64,000 nucleotides of DNA from Bathymodiolus brooksi (GCA_963680875.1 OY804579.1:80961095-81025094); one strand, 5' to 3'; shown: positions 42,519 to 56,442, counted from the first letter of the stretch. The notes: a model not told the origin generated them from the sequence alone. Translations and numbers: made by a program.

Positions 42519-42617
42519 CTGGCTTACTGTTTTTAACATTTGTGATTTGTCGTTTACTAGCATCGTTGTCAATAGTAACTGGAGTCGCCGTATCTTTCAA
42601 CGTAGTCAAACCTGATT
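42519..42617 (-). CDS. Receptor exon 9 (stalk), copy 2 (intact)
   Basis: 99 bp, phase 1-1. The acceptor is tctattccag and the donor CCAG|GTATAT. It reads [18 protein letters not shown], then a KRQ/NVK stretch ending SKP. This is the intact version of the exon deleted in copy 1 and a paralogue of exon 10. Confidence 0.7.
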
Positions 42618-42979
42618 CTGGAATAGAATGAAAGCAAAAAATACTACACTAGCAGAACAGTTCCAAAATTTAATCTAAGAATTGTAGAGGATAAATATAT
42701 ACCCCTAACACACATATACATGACCACTCGCCTTCGTTGCTTGGTTTAAACACTTCAAATAAAATGGGCGGAGTTGAGCTAGATTTATGTGCCCAAACCG
42801 CCTAAAACCATGAGTGTATGACCATATACTTTAGTTGATTTACGGAAGTACTTGCATTTGCATGCACAATAAACGTCTCATTATTCAACTGAATATGCAT
42901 GTGTCCAAGACGACGCATTCAACTTCCAACTGATTTTGCATAGACAAAAACACACGCGGATACTTGGATATATTTTTAC

Positions 42980-43135
42980 CTTTTCGAATAACCTGGTCTT
43001 GTATTCGTTTATCATTTTTGCTTGGACTGTTCTTTGGCTCTTTCTTTAATGACTTTAGGCATTTTATTTTAAGCTTGACAGTTCTACTGTATTTGTTTTG
43101 GCATTCCCGATTTAAACAATCTTTTGTTCTTTCTC
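42980..43135 (-). CDS. Receptor exon 8, copy 2 (open)
   Basis: 156 bp, phase 1-1. It is open where copy 1 is stopped (TTA retained). It reads [21 protein letters not shown], then a Lys/Ser-rich stretch to QVIRK. The donor is AAAAG|GTAAAAA. Confidence 0.5.
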
Positions 43136-43456
43136 CTATAGCTATAACTTTTGTAATAGACTCAAGAAATCCACATTGAGCGATGCCGAATGTTATTAAG
43201 GTCTTTAAAAGTCATATTGACCGATACAATAAAGAAAAACACAAAAATACCATACAGTCAGAACAGTTCCCAAATCTAATCGGAAAATCTTATAAACAGA
43301 GGCAAAGTCGATAGCACTAACACTTATATATATATGACCACTCAATAAGAGTGGCGTGATTAAATTGTGTTACACTTAATGGGTCAAAACTGTTAGAGGT
43401 ATAGTGAAGATAACAAGCTATATATAGTTGTGAGCTTTACATTTATATGTAACAAT

Positions 43457-45956
43457 ATTCCAGCAGCACCTGCATATGGTGTATACATCTCTCAGTAGAT
43501 ACGACATTCCAGCAGCACCTGCATATGGTGTGCACATCTCTCAGTTGATACAACATTCCAGCAGCATCAGCATATGGTGTATACATCTCTCAGTTGATAC
43601 AACATTCCAGCAGCACCTGCATACGGTGTATGCATCTCTCAGTTGATACAACATTCCAGCAGCACCTGTATATGGTGTATACATCTCTCAGTTGATACGA
43701 CATTCCAGCAGCACCTGCATATGGTGTATACATCTCTCAGTTGATACGACATTCCAGCAGCATCTGCTTATGGTGTATACATCTCTCAGTTGATACAACA
43801 TTCCAGCAGCATCTGCATATGGTGTATACATCTCTCAGTTGATACAACATTCCAGCTGCACCTGCATACGGTGTATACATCTCTCAGTTGATACAAAATT
43901 TCAGCAGCACCTGTACATGGTGTATGCATCTCTCAGTTGATACGACATTCCAGCAGCACCTGCATATGGTGTATGCATCTCTCAGTTGATATAATATTCC
44001 AGCAGCATCTGCATATGGTGTATACATCTCTCAGTTGATGCAACATTCCAGCAGCACCTGTATATGGTGTACACATCTCTCAGCTGATACAACAATCCAG
44101 CAGCACCTGTATATGGTGTACACATCTCTCAGTTGATACAACATTCCAGAAGCATCTGCATATGGTGTATACATCTCTCAGTTGATACAACATTCCAGCA
44201 GCATCTGCATATGGTGTATTCATCTCTCAGTTGATACAATATTCCAACAGTATCTGCATATGGTGTATACATCTCTCAGTTGATACAACATTTCAGCAGC
44301 ACCTGCATATGGTGTATACATCTCTCAGTTGAAACAACATTCCAGCAGCACCTGCATATGGCGTATGCATCTCTCAGTTGATACAATATTCCAACAGTAT
44401 CTGCATATGGTGTATACATCTCTCAGTTGATACGACATTCCAGCAGCACCTGCATATGGTGTATATATCTCTCAGTTGATGCAATATTCCAGCAGCACCT
44501 GCATATGGTGTATACATCTCTCAGTTGATACAACATTCCAGCAGCACCTGCATATGGTGTATATATCTCTCAGTTGATATAATATTCCAGCAGCATCTGC
44601 ATATGGTGTATACATCTCTCAGTTGATGCAACATTCCAGCAGCACCTGCATACGGTGTATGCATCTCTCAGTTGATACAACATTCCAGCAGCACCTGTAT
44701 ATGATGTATGCATCTCTCAGTTGATACGACATTCCAGCAGCACCTGCATATGGTGTATACATCTCTCAGTTGGTACGACATTCTAACAGCACATGCATAT
44801 GGTGTATACATCTCTCAGCTGATACAACATTCCAGAAGCATCTGCATATGGTGTATACATCTCTCAGTTGATACAACATTCCAGCAGCATCTGCATATGG
44901 TGTATTCATCTCTCAGTTGATACAATATTCCAACAGTATCTGCATATGGTGTATACATCTCTCAGTTGATACAACATTTCAGCAGCACCTGCATATGGTG
45001 TATACATCTCTCAGTTGAAAAAACATTCCAGCAGCACCTGCATATGGCGTATGCATCTCTCAGTTGATACAATATTCCAACAGTATCTGCATATGGTGTA
45101 TACATCTCTCAGTTGATACGACATTCCAGCAGCACCTGCATATGGTGTATACATCTCTCAGTTGATACAACATTCCAGCAGCACCTGCATATGGTGTATA
45201 TATCTCTCAGTTGATATAATATTCCAGCAGCATCTGCATATGGTGTATACATCTCTCAGTTGATGCAACATTCCAGCAGCACCTGCATACGGTGTATGCA
45301 TCTCTCAGTTGATACAACATTCCAGCAGCACCTGTATATGATGTATGCATCTCTCAGTTGATACGACATTCCAGCAGCACCTGCATATGGTGTATACATC
45401 TCTCAGTTGGTACGACATTCTAACAGCACATGCATATGGTGTATACATCTCTCAGCTGATGCAACATTCCAGAAGCATCTGCATATGGTGTATACATCTC
45501 TCAGTTGATACAACATTCCAGCAGCATCTGCATATGGTGTATTCATCTCTCAGTTGATACAATATTCCAACAGTATCTGCATATGGTGTATACATCTCTC
45601 AGTTGATACAACATTTCAGCAGCACCTGCATATGGTGTATACATCTCTCAGTTGAAAAAACATTCCAGCAGCACCTGCATATGGCGTATGCATCTCTCAG
45701 TTGATACAATATTCCAACAGTATCTGCATATGGTGTATACATCTCTCAGTTGATACGACATTCCAGCAGCACCTGCATATGGTGTATATATCTCTCAGTT
45801 GATGCAATATTCCAGCAGCACCTGCATATGGTGTATACATCTCTCAGTTGATACAACATTCCAGCAGCACCTGCATATGGTGTATATATCTCTCAGTTGA
45901 TGCGATATTCCAGCAGCACCTGCATATGGTGTATACATCTCTCAGTTGATAAGATA
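43457..45956. repeat. 49-bp satellite array, 51 monomers with a 13-mer higher-order repeat (copy 2)
   Basis: 2,500 bp / 49 = 51 monomers, 22 more than copy 1. The segment around 44,708-44,920 recurs almost unchanged at 45,345-45,557, exactly 637 bp = 13 monomers away, showing a duplicated higher-order unit. Confidence 0.95.
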
Positions 45957-46292
45957 TTACATAGCTTGTTGTTGCTATCATGGTTTCCTTCATATTGGGT
46001 TGCAGCTAACAAGGAAGCTACTGAAGCAAGGGTTCCCAGTGGTTAAGTTGAAAGTTGTACGGTCGCCAACATGACTTGGTTAATTTCTACGGAGTATCTA
46101 TGTCACAAGTGACTAAGAATGTGTTCCGTTTGTCATAATCACAATCTGGTCCTTTCCTCATTCATGACTTGTCACCAGATTTATAATAAGAGTAACACGA
46201 CGGGTACCACTTTCTAAGGAACCAGTTTACAGTCAAATACTTCAATGGTAAAGAACACTTCATACAATTTACTACATAAATAATATCATTAC

Positions 46293-46328
46293 CTTCCTGT
46301 TTGTCTGTCTGTAATCGAAGTGATATTT
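46293..46328 (-). CDS. Receptor exon 7, copy 2 (tentative)
   Basis: 36 bp, sequence and donor (GTAATG) as in copy 1. The only nearby change is just upstream of the chosen acceptor (cactgaag to cgctgaag). Confidence 0.35.
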
Positions 46329-46672
46329 CTTCAGCGATCAATATCTATATAGTAATGCTGTGTTTAGCATTTGCTATGTGGAAATAGTGCTCAGAGTCAT
46401 GCACTTTGCCTGTCAATCTGGCAACTATTTTCACAATGAATGTTCAGTAATTGATATATTATTTCGATAAGTGTCAATAATATACAGCGTTTAAGTACCT
46501 TTCTGTATATTTAGAAAACTGATAAGACAACTCCATACAATAGATTCCATTTTTAGGAGATGGTGATAGAATTAAACGTTCAGATGATTCAAGCGTTTTG
46601 TGGATGATATAATATTGACAATAGTATATTCTCTTATTGTCATTATATGCTTCTGCTAAACATTCAAATCAT

Positions 46673-46848
46673 ACTGCTTACTCTTCGCGAGCACCTGGGT
46701 TCACCCCCTGTTTTTTGGTGCGGTCCGTATTGATCATCGTTTTTGTTTTCTGTCTTGTGTTTAAATTTCTTGTTTGTTTTAGTTCGGTGTCTTGTGCCCA
46801 ATGTTGCGTGTGTCTCTAGATAGTCCATTATTGATATTGCCCCTTCGG
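46673..46848 (+). repeat. Mytilid-type dispersed repeat (copy 2)
   Basis: Counterpart of 12,385-12,560. Confidence 0.6.
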
Positions 46849-47209
46849 TTTTCTCTAACGTTTATTCAAGCGTGTTAGTAAAGATATACTATTGTCATTA
46901 TAAGCAATTGCACAATTATTTTCTGTTGAAACTTGCAGGAAGTATAATATTTGTTTTCATGAACTTCACCTGGAAACGAAAGTAGACACAAGGATCATGC
47001 ACTTTATTCATACTGTTTATGTAGAAACATTGTCTTCAGTATGTTTGTTTAGACAATTGAATCAAAGTACTTCAGCTCCGACAGTATGTTTTGTTGTTCA
47101 TTTTTAATAAAAAGTGAAGAAGATGAAAAGTTAAAAAAACAACAACACTATTTTAAGCAATGAAACATCAATACCACTGTGGTACCCATATTTTGAAATC
47201 AGTTATTAC

Positions 47210-47305
47210 CTGTTAACTGGCATAGAAAAGGTAACCGTTCTGAACAGTTTCTATTTTCATACTCATAAGAACCACGTGACCATGACACAGCAGTACAGAG
47301 ACTCG
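47210..47305 (-). CDS. Receptor exon 6, copy 2
   Basis: 96 bp, phase 1-1, open. It has one Asn to Tyr change (YEYENRNC) relative to copy 1. Splice sites are unchanged, and the ending is PFLCQLT. Confidence 0.65.
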
Positions 47306-47359
47306 CTGAAAATGAAATAGAATCAAAGCTATGGTATTAATTTATGCAACAACTACTGA

Positions 47360-47553
47360 AGGGTTAGCGCTATGGTGTTTAACGTCACTTTCAAAAATAT
47401 TTCAGCTCTATCGTGGCTCTAAGTTTTCTTGGTGGAAGAAACCAGAGTACCAGTAGAAATCCACCGACCTGCCGCAAGTCACTGACAAACTTTATCATAT
47501 AATGTTATATCGAGTACACCTCGCCTGATTGGGATTCGAGCTCAAACTAATGC
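47360..47553 (-). mobile_element. tRNA-derived SINE, head damaged (copy 2)
   Basis: Counterpart of 13,072-13,265. Confidence 0.75.
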
Positions 47554-48140
47554 AGGATATATTATCGAATTAACAGATCGATCTTAAGTTGATATTCAAC
47601 CTGTGCAATTTATTTATCAATTCCACCTTATATCAGAATGCTGTCTTCTGATTGGTTGATGAAAGGGGTAATTTTTTACCAATTCTTAGTTTTTTCTAGC
47701 TTTTGCACCATTGCCGGGATATTTGCCTAAATATACCACGGTACTATTGGCAAAAACCCCGTTCGAAACGAAATTCCTTCTTTAAATAGTTTATGACGTC
47801 ACGGATGTCATTCGAATTAATCGGTTTTCTTTCAACCACCGCAAAGGTAAAGAAAATGACGACAGTGTCAGCCGTTATGTTTGAAATCGTTGAAATGTAT
47901 ATATTTCAAATTCATTTGCATTATTTTTTTTGCATGTTGTATATTAAAGCAAAACCGTGATTTATTTTATTTTTGAGTTTATTCCAGAATTTATACACTT
48001 CTTTGACAAGATTTTTCCTGTTTTCGTAGATTGATTTTAAGTCTCAGTTGAAAATCAAATGATCGAGGTGGTCTGAAGTTCTGAACCTGCTTGCATGCCA
48101 CTGTTTTACTTGCTGTTAAATATTCGGCGGAATTAAACAA

Positions 48141-48284
48141 ATATATCCTGTTAGTGAGGGTTATTTGCGGAAAATACCGGTTTCGAGGACAGTCAAATGT
48201 CACCCGCCACTAAAGCGGCTCGGGATATTTACCTCTCCTCTCAACCGGTATTTTTCGCAAATAACCCTCACTAACAGGATATAT
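48141..48284. repeat. Foldback inverted repeat (copy 2)
   Basis: Counterpart of 13,853-13,996, with the arms one base more alike (gttagtgaggg). Confidence 0.85.
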
Positions 48285-48708
48285 TCATATACTGTAATAG
48301 TACATTGATAAATTGTGACTGACTTGTCTGTGAATTTGTGTATTATGATTATTATCGTTGGAAGCGTGTTGTGTCCTTAACTCAACCGTGCGACACAGAA
48401 ATAAATATTGCCCGAGACCTCTCGCGATACGGTACACGATCTTTACACATGCATATCGGATATTTTTATTATTAAAAAGAAATAATACTTGCATAGCCGA
48501 TTTCATGGACATCTAGACTTGCGTAATGGGATTTGTGCGGGGCGTGCATACAAGCGAAATAAATGTCGCCACAAGAACAGTAAATAATGCAATTACTATC
48601 AAAACTAAAGTTCTCCTCACTCAGGAATATGTGATCTTAACTGATTTTGGCTATCCTATTTATACCCTTTGGCATTGGTCCTCCCAAACACCTTGATATT
48701 GCTTGGCT

Positions 48709-49009
48709 TTCCAATCTTTAGATCTTGAGCGCACCTGATGAAGGTTATTCTGAGCGTACCTGATGAAGGTTATTCCAGAAACGTACTTGATGAAGGTTAT
48801 TCCAATCTTTAGATTCTGAGCGTACCTGATGAAGGTTATTCCAATCTTTAGATTTTGAGCGTACCTGATGAAGGTTATTCCAATCTTTAGATTTTGAGCG
48901 TACCTGATGAAGGTTATTCCAATCTTTAGATTTTGAGCGTACCTGATGAAGGTTATTCCAATCTTTAGATTTTGAGCGTACCTGATGAAGGTTATTCCAG
49001 AAACGCGTC
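48709..49009 (+). repeat. 39-bp tandem array (copy 2)
   Basis: Counterpart of 14,421-14,760, shorter by exactly 39 bp. Confidence 0.9.
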
Positions 49010-49578
49010 TTGCGCACTAAGTTGTATATCTACGTTTTAATTATTAAAAACTAGAACAGTAACATACGATATATAAGATATAAATATGTTTTCCATTGTA
49101 TAATAACGATAATTTCTAGATACAATATTTCAAACATGGCTGCCCATTGTGATACTGTTACTGCTATTTTATTTATACATATTACAAATGTTCATACCAT
49201 TTAATAACTCTCTAACACTAAAATACCCCAACCACGAGACGATATTACTGGACTTTGATGTTAAAGGTAGTATACTATTCTTGTTTATGCACGTATTCAC
49301 AGCTTTCGTCCAATTAGATACTGACCCTTTAAAATATATATTAAGTTAATGTATTAACATGTTAACACTAGTGTTAAACAAAGTTTTAAGGGACCAACCA
49401 TTTTCTTACAGGAAATTGAAAGGGGTTCGAAATTCTTGTTCAGACAGAAATAAATTTTCGTCTCTGAGGCTAGGTGTGTACATTTTCTTAATTGAAAATT
49501 GACATAGGGCGATTTAGCTGCGGAACCGCAACCCTTATGGTCCTTGGCCAGTTTTGCTGTTAGAGTTATCTCTTAAAT

Positions 49579-49640
49579 GTCACGTGACCTCAAAGCGAGA
49601 ATACCACAATGACAAGATGGCGGAACGAAGTAGGCGGGAT
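49579..49640 (+). promoter_or_regulatory. Promoter-like motif cluster (copy 2)
   Basis: All three motifs of 15,330-15,390 are conserved. Confidence 0.28.
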
Positions 49641-50990
49641 CAGTTGATATCGAGACATTTGTTATCATAATGAGCTAGAAATGAATAATAATTATTAAGT
49701 AAATATCAAAAGCGATAGATAAATATGTAATGAAACGAATTATCCACATGACTCCGCTCACACAAAACGTTTTGTTGTGAAAAGTACTGTTGAAAGTTGC
49801 GACAAAATCAAGGTCGCAGCTTCGCAAATTTTTGATAGGGTGAAACCCGTAGCCCTAAGGGGGATTAGGACAAAACGAGGATATTGGTTACATGTGAATG
49901 GCGGACAGGGCGGGTGGTAATATTTTTTTTTCTACAAAAAAAATATTCTGATTCCCAATGTTTCTGAAAAAATATTCTGATTTTGGTGGAGGAAGAAAAA
50001 AATAATCTGATTCAGAGTTTTTGTCATATAGTCTAATGTTAAATTATGGAAAAAAAATTCGAGCTTAGCTCGATAAAAAAAACCTCTCGTGTTTATCGAA
50101 TTTTTTTTTCTGAACGAAACAAATAACCATGCAAGTTAAATGGTCGGTCCCTTATTGAATAACTGAGGAATATTTGGTGATTTTAATGGAAAAAAACGTT
50201 GAATTAAATAAGAAATCTTGCTTTCAAGTGACTGTGTTGAATATTCACCATCAATGGCGGACGAGGTAAACAAACAGAGAGATAACGATACTCTTTGTGC
50301 CTTAGTTGGGGATTTTAATGCAAGGTCATCCGATTTGAACGATTTCATTATACCTGATGATGATTTGTGAGCTTTTTAAAATTATAATACCGATGATACA
50401 ATATCATTTAATGATATTCATTTACATAGAAAATCCAGCGACAAGGGTCGGTGTAATGCCTATGGCAATAAACTATTAAATATGTGCAAAAATAATAACA
50501 TATACATTACAAATGGTAGAGTAGGGTAATGATAAAAATATTGGTAAAGTCACTAGTAAAGAATCTAATAGTACGGTGGATTATTTCATTATTGCATCTG
50601 AGTTATTTCCCTTTAGTACGGAATTTGGTATTATTGATTTTTACCCGTTATTTTCTGATGTTCACTATCGCACACATGTGTCAATTTCATGTTAAGAGAG
50701 TCTACTTGATTTACATAATAAAAACACTCCAATAAAAATAGTTAAACCGGTTCATTGTCAACAGTGAAAACAATCTTTTAGTTGATATCTAATGAATTAG
50801 AAATGATTAATGAACACAGTAACACTTTTCAGTCAGATTTAAATCAGTTTGTAGAAAAAATAAATTAAATATTTATCGATACCTCTCAAGAAACCTTTGG
50901 AAATAAAATATATTACAAAGAGAAGGCATCTAAAGTAAATCGGCCTTGGTTTAAATATAACATACAGTGATATTGAAACAAAAGAAACGG

Positions 50991-51169
50991 CCCGTATTGG
51001 ATATAACGGGTTTCTTTTTCCGCATGAGTACTCAGGTGAAGGCCGAGGTGCGTATATAACGGGTTTCTTTTTCCGCATGACTACTCAGGTGAAGGCCGAG
51101 GTGCGTAGCACCAAGGCCGTCACTTGAGTACGAATGCGGAAAAAGAAACCCGTTATATCCAATACGGAC
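50991..51169. repeat. Foldback inverted repeat (copy 2)
   Basis: Counterpart of 17,054-17,230. Confidence 0.85.
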
Positions 51170-51666
51170 AAATTATTTTGTTTCAATAATAATGTATTTA
51201 ACTTGTACAATAATAGTGTTGTTGAAAAAATAAATGGTATGGCATATATTTTTACACTTTTAATGTTTAGAAAGTCAAATAAGACAACAATTAACAAAAA
51301 TAAAACGACAATTTTTTATCGGTCAACGTCCTTTCGATTCTCGATTTTATTTAGATATTTCAAGGTCTTTCAAGTGAAAAGAATCGTTTATATTTAGATA
51401 TTTCAAGGTCTTTCAATTGTCTCAAATGTTCACCTGTGGTCTCTCTGATTTGTTATTACTTGCGGTCGATTCGTTAGTTGTTTTTGTATTGCGATAATAC
51501 ATTTTAAAAGTCCACATACTCGTCAGTTCTGAACATAAATTATGCCAGATCCGAAATACTTGTATCGTGTCTTGTATATTGCTTTTTTAAACAAATTGTT
51601 GATATTTTTTTTTCCAAAGCTTACTATCAAGAGTGATATATACTAATTATAGAGCATAGCAGTGTG

Positions 51667-51752
51667 GTCACCGTAGCTGAGTGGTTAGATGGAAGTTTTG
51701 AAAGTCAAAGTAGACTTGAAAAAGCCCAACAGTGGTTCGATACCCGAAAGTC
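51667..51752 (+). tRNA. tRNA(Ser)-like pseudogene or SINE head (copy 2)
   Basis: Counterpart of 17,730-17,815 with one G to T change. Confidence 0.45.
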
Positions 51753-52567
51753 TCAAAATATGTTTAACACGTGTCTAAGCCTAAAACAGTAAAATGTTAA
51801 AGTTGATATATTCAAGAATAAAAGAATAAACTAGATTCTTAAAAATAATCCACTGTTCGAACAATAATGTGACGTCAGAGAAATGTAATATGACCAGGTA
51901 AATAATATTTACCTTGTCTCAAAAATGGGTGAAAGTACAGCGGCCTGTATCATCGGCCCCTTTTAGCGGCTTGTATCAACGGCCTCTATTAGTAGCCTGT
52001 ATGTGATATTAGAGGCCGCATTTATAATGGCTTTGCTGGGGGTATTATTGTACAACAACACTTGTCATTCAAAAAGAAAAACCTTTCATAAAGCTAAGAA
52101 AACTTTAACTGAATCAAAAATGACGAAAAGTGACATGTAAGTCTTATAGAGCAGAAATGAATAAATGTTTCAGTGATTATGAACTTACATGTAGAGTCGA
52201 AAATGAACTGCGTAATACGTCAGAATCGAATCCAGGTGATTTGTGGAAAATTTTAAACAAATTTAAAAGATCAAAAAGGGAGGACAAAATTGATATTGAT
52301 GAATTATACGAGTATTTTAAAAATTTGAACCTTAGTAATGAAGTGGGGGATTCCAATTTTGAAATGCCAGATACCAATGATAATCTTGCAAACGATACTC
52401 TAAACGGCAAATTTATTGAAGAAGAAATCACTTCTATTATTCAAAATTTAAAGAATGGCAAAGCACCTGGATATGATTGTGTCATTAATGAATATATCAA
52501 ATCAACTATTAGTTTATGTATGCCATTGTATTTAAAACTGTTTAGGAAAATTATTGATACAGGAATC

Positions 52568-52867
52568 ATCCCAGAGATATGGACAATAGGTATAATCATG
52601 CCAGAGATGTGGACAAAAGGAATAATCATCCCAGAGATGTGGACAATAGGTATAATCATCCCAGAGATATGGACAATAGGCATAATCATCCCAGAGATAT
52701 AGACAATAGATATAATCATCCCAGAGATATGGACAATAGGTATAATCATCCCAGAGATATGGACAATAGGTATAATCATCCCAGAGATGTGGACAAGAGG
52801 TATAATCATCCCAGAGATATGGACAATAGGTATACTCATCCCAGAGATATGGACAATATGAATAATC
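52568..52867 (+). repeat. 30-bp minisatellite inside the RT frame, 10 units (copy 2)
   Basis: 300 bp = 10 units, 9 fewer than copy 1. The flanks are identical in frame. Confidence 0.95.
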
Positions 52868-53858
52868 ATGCCTATCTACAAAAACAAAGGTGATCCTGGT
52901 AATCCAGATTCCTATTGAGGAATCACATTGGTCTCTTCTGTAGGTAAAGTCTTCACGTCAATTCTTAATAGTACACCGACAAAATATGCAGATTTGGTAG
53001 ACAAGATTCCAAATGCTCAAGCTGGGTTCAGGGTGGGATATTCAACTACAGATAATAATTTTTGCTTACACGTGCTAATTGATATATATATATATGTTGT
53101 TTGGGAAAAATTATATTGCACATTTATTGACTTTAAAAAGGCGTTTGATACAGTTTGGAGGTTGGGGTTATGGCAAAAACTGGTGAAAAATAATGTTTGT
53201 AGGAAAGTTTTAAAAGTGATATTAAATATGCATAATAGAATTAAATCGTACGTAATGCAAAATGATGATATTTCAGGGCTTTTTACATGTGATATTGGGT
53301 GCGCCATGGGAAAATTTACCTCATTTCCTCTTCTCGATTTTCCTTGCAGATTTAGAAGATTATCTGATACAATACCAGATGAAAGGTCTTGAAAAAATAA
53401 AAAATCTATGTCAGGAGCTAAGAATTTTTGTACTTATTTTTGTACTCCTCTATGCTGATGATACTACTATCTGATCAGAAAGCGCAATTGATTTACAAAG
53501 CTCATTAGATGTTTTTGAAAGTTATTGTTCGCAATGGAAACTGTCTATAAATGTTGAAAAAACTAGAGCTATGATCTCTTGTAAACATAAAGGGAGACAA
53601 CAGTATGAGTTTAAATTATATGGATCCAATATTGAAATTGTTGAGTCATATTCATATTTAGGATTAACGTTTACTTATAATGGAAAATTGACACTTGTAA
53701 AAAAGAAACTAGCAGAACAAGCACAAAAATCGTTATATGCTCTTTACAATAATAGATCAATAGGTGATGAATTACATTATTTATATTTATGTCAGAACGA
53801 ACAAATACAACGTCTAAGGGCTACATGTATTCCTTCTTATTATTTAATGTCAGAATAA
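52868..53858 (+). pseudogene. LINE reverse transcriptase, core and thumb, copy 2
   Basis: Same lesions as 19,201-20,191, including the shared TGA after DSY. Confidence 0.85.
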
Positions 53859-54094
53859 GTTAAATGGAATTTGATCAATTTGCAGTAAACCTGTTTTGAA
53901 TAATGTTGCAATATTCATAGAAAAAATTCGCTATCTTTTATAATACTATGAAAATGATAAGAAACTCACCGAATGTAAAAAATAATCCATGTTATATAGA
54001 TTAAAGAGCTCTTTTCTGGTTACTCGTATCGAGTGCGACCCATGCTTTTCACGTGATAGATAACTTCTCTATTATGAACATTACATTACGTATA

Positions 54095-54185
54095 GGGGAA
54101 TGTCCAAGTAACTCTCCATTCCTTAAAAACAATGGAGCCGAGGCCGATTGTTTTTAAGGAATGGAGAGATACGAGGACATTCTCC
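54095..54185. repeat. Foldback inverted repeat (copy 2)
   Basis: Counterpart of 20,428-20,518. Confidence 0.85.
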
Positions 54186-54671
54186 AACATAAAATCCACC
54201 CATTGTACTTTATTAATTTCATTAATTATTAATCTTGTAACAAAAAAAACTTGTGTATAGTATCTAAAGTACAAAGGGAACAATAACTCCACCCCTGTCC
54301 ACATTGTTCATAACTGTCCATTCCTTGAAAATAATGGAGAGTTTAGACAATAGATTTACATCACAGGTGGATTTTAAAATATATTCTGTGTCTGTTCATT
54401 CAAATATTATTTAACATTTGTTATTCTAATTATATTATTTCCTTTTTTTTTTCTTTGTGAATTTACCCTGTTCACCATTAATATATTGTTGTATATATGT
54501 TGCCTCTTGTTACAGTGTAACTGTCTGAGAATACTAATAAATTCTTGAAATCTTGGAACACCCACCCATACAATACGAAAATGGTTGATTCCTAACAATA
54601 ATAAATAAACTATTACTATTGTGTTTACTGAGTAAGTTGTTATTCTGGCTTAAATCACTGTTAGCTATCCA

Positions 54672-54927
54672 GGTTTATGGTGTTTAACGCCACTTTCAAC
54701 AATATTTCAGCTATCGTGGCAGTCAGTTTTATTGGTGGAGGAAACCGGAATGCACGGAAAAAACCACTGACCTGTCGCAAGTTACTGACAAACTTTATCA
54801 GATAATATTGTATCGAGTACAACTCGTCTGAGTGGAATTCGAACTCACAACTTTAGTGGTGATAGGCACCGATTGCACAGGTAGTTGTAAATCCAACTAC
54901 CAAACGATAACGACAACGACGGCCCCT
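54672..54927 (-). mobile_element. tRNA-derived SINE, full length (copy 2)
   Basis: Counterpart of 21,005-21,260. Confidence 0.85.
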
Positions 54928-55283
54928 CCAGGTCTATATACTGTATGATTATGCACTGTACATTGTATTCTCTATGTTGCCAATATATCGTTTGTATTCA
55001 TGTATAATTCAGCCGTCATATTAGTCATAAATCCCAGTTTGCAGGTGTTAACACACATCAACTAAAACCTTTTTTTTCTCGTTTTACTCGCATTTCATCA
55101 GAGGTGAGTAATACAAAATGTGCGTGTGTGTGTTGATATAATCTTGCTTGTGTCCTGTTTTGCGTTTCAACGATGAATATGATGAATTTGTCAGAATTAT
55201 AAATATTAACTGCAGAAATGTCCTGCAATAGCTTTGTACTTGCGCTATGCACATTCTACGAATGGTGAACGTAATATATTCGG

Positions 55284-55468
55284 GTGCCACTGGTGGATCA
55301 GGATATGTTCACCCTTCCGGAGCACTTGAGTTCACCCATGGTTTTCAATGAGGTTCGCGTTTCTCAATCTTCAATTTTCCATGTTGTGGTTGGTCCGTCA
55401 TTTTCCGTATTTTTTTTTCCATTTTCGTTTGACCATTGTATTAACTATCTGTCCTTTTTCGAATTACT
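55284..55468 (+). repeat. Mytilid-type dispersed repeat (copy 2)
   Basis: Counterpart of 21,616-21,800. Confidence 0.7.
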
Positions 55469-55519
55469 GCTTCTGATATTGAAACTTTTCTTTGCTGCAA
55501 AACTAAGGTTTTCACTCAC

Positions 55520-55645
55520 TTGATCCTTCACAACTAAAATTATATGTAGAACTACAATCCGTGACAACATTTATGTTATTTTACGAAGCAAGACAACGCC
55601 GTGTACTTGATATGTTATCAAAGATTTCCATTTCAGTTTCGATAT
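55520..55645 (-). pseudogene. Receptor exon 5, copy 2, with nonsense codon
   Basis: 126 bp with the same splice sites as copy 1 (atttccag acceptor, GTGAGT donor). CAA has become TAA (tta on the plus strand at 55,581-55,583) after RRCLAS. The exon is phase 1-1, so skipping would be frame-neutral but would remove three cysteines. Confidence 0.75.
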
Positions 55646-56189
55646 CTGGAAATGATAAATCAATGGTTAATATTTCTTCTATTTTAGTCTGTTTTTAGAC
55701 TTAATTAAACAAAATTTTGTTCTATATTGATGTTATATTTGATTAAGCACAACTTAAGGACCAACAAATCTTATCTTAGAATCTATTAGCTTCTTTGTTA
55801 GCAGCATCCTCTTTCAAGGAAATCTAGATACGACACTCTGGAATATCCATTAAAAAGAGAGATATAGGTACGTGCTACTGGAATGTTGCTACATATAAAT
55901 GGAAAATTGATTTCATCTCTCTCTTTTTATAAAAGCGTCATTTTTAACCGACTTGCACTTTAAATTTCTAGGTGTAGGTCTGGGTATAAAGCATGCCTAA
56001 CTATATCTGTCATGCCTTTTGTTTCAAGTTCAATGGGACAGACCAACCAATATATAGATGGGTACGAGTTATTTACACAAACTATAATGAACCACATTGT
56101 CTATTGTTTACAAAGTGCTTTGCTGTCACAATATTACTGTGAAAACGAACATAAGTAATGAATAAAATATTATACTCTAAATTTTGGGG

Positions 56190-56442
56190 TGGGTTATGAG
56201 TTATGGTGTTTTACGCCACTTTCAACAATATTTCAATTATATCGTGCACGTGGCAGTCAATTTTATGGATGGAGGAAACCTGAGTACCCGAAAAAACCAC
56301 CGACCTGTCGCAAGTTACTGACACATTTTATCACAAAATGTTGTATCGAGCACACCTCGCCATGAACGGGATTCGAACTCACAACTGATAGGCACTGATT
56401 ACACAGGTTGTTAGTGCCTATCAGCACTGGAGTTGTGAGTTC
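56190..56442 (-). mobile_element. tRNA-derived SINE with inverted head fragment (copy 2)
   Basis: Counterpart of 22,520-22,773. Confidence 0.8.

Larger units (their letters stand above)
40612..42797. repeat. Two ~1.1-kb tandem blocks (copy 2)
   Basis: Counterpart of 7,438-9,570; block B starts at 41,777. Both stalk exons are intact. Confidence 0.8.
50253..53858 (+). mobile_element. APE-type LINE, degenerate, copy 2
   Basis: Counterpart of 16,035-20,191 without the 282-bp insertion and with 9 fewer minisatellite units. The first RT segment is open across the site where copy 1 has TAA (CAA AAT TTA). The stop replacing Arg in DSY-R-GITL is shared, so the element was dead before the copies split. 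Confidence 0.85.
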
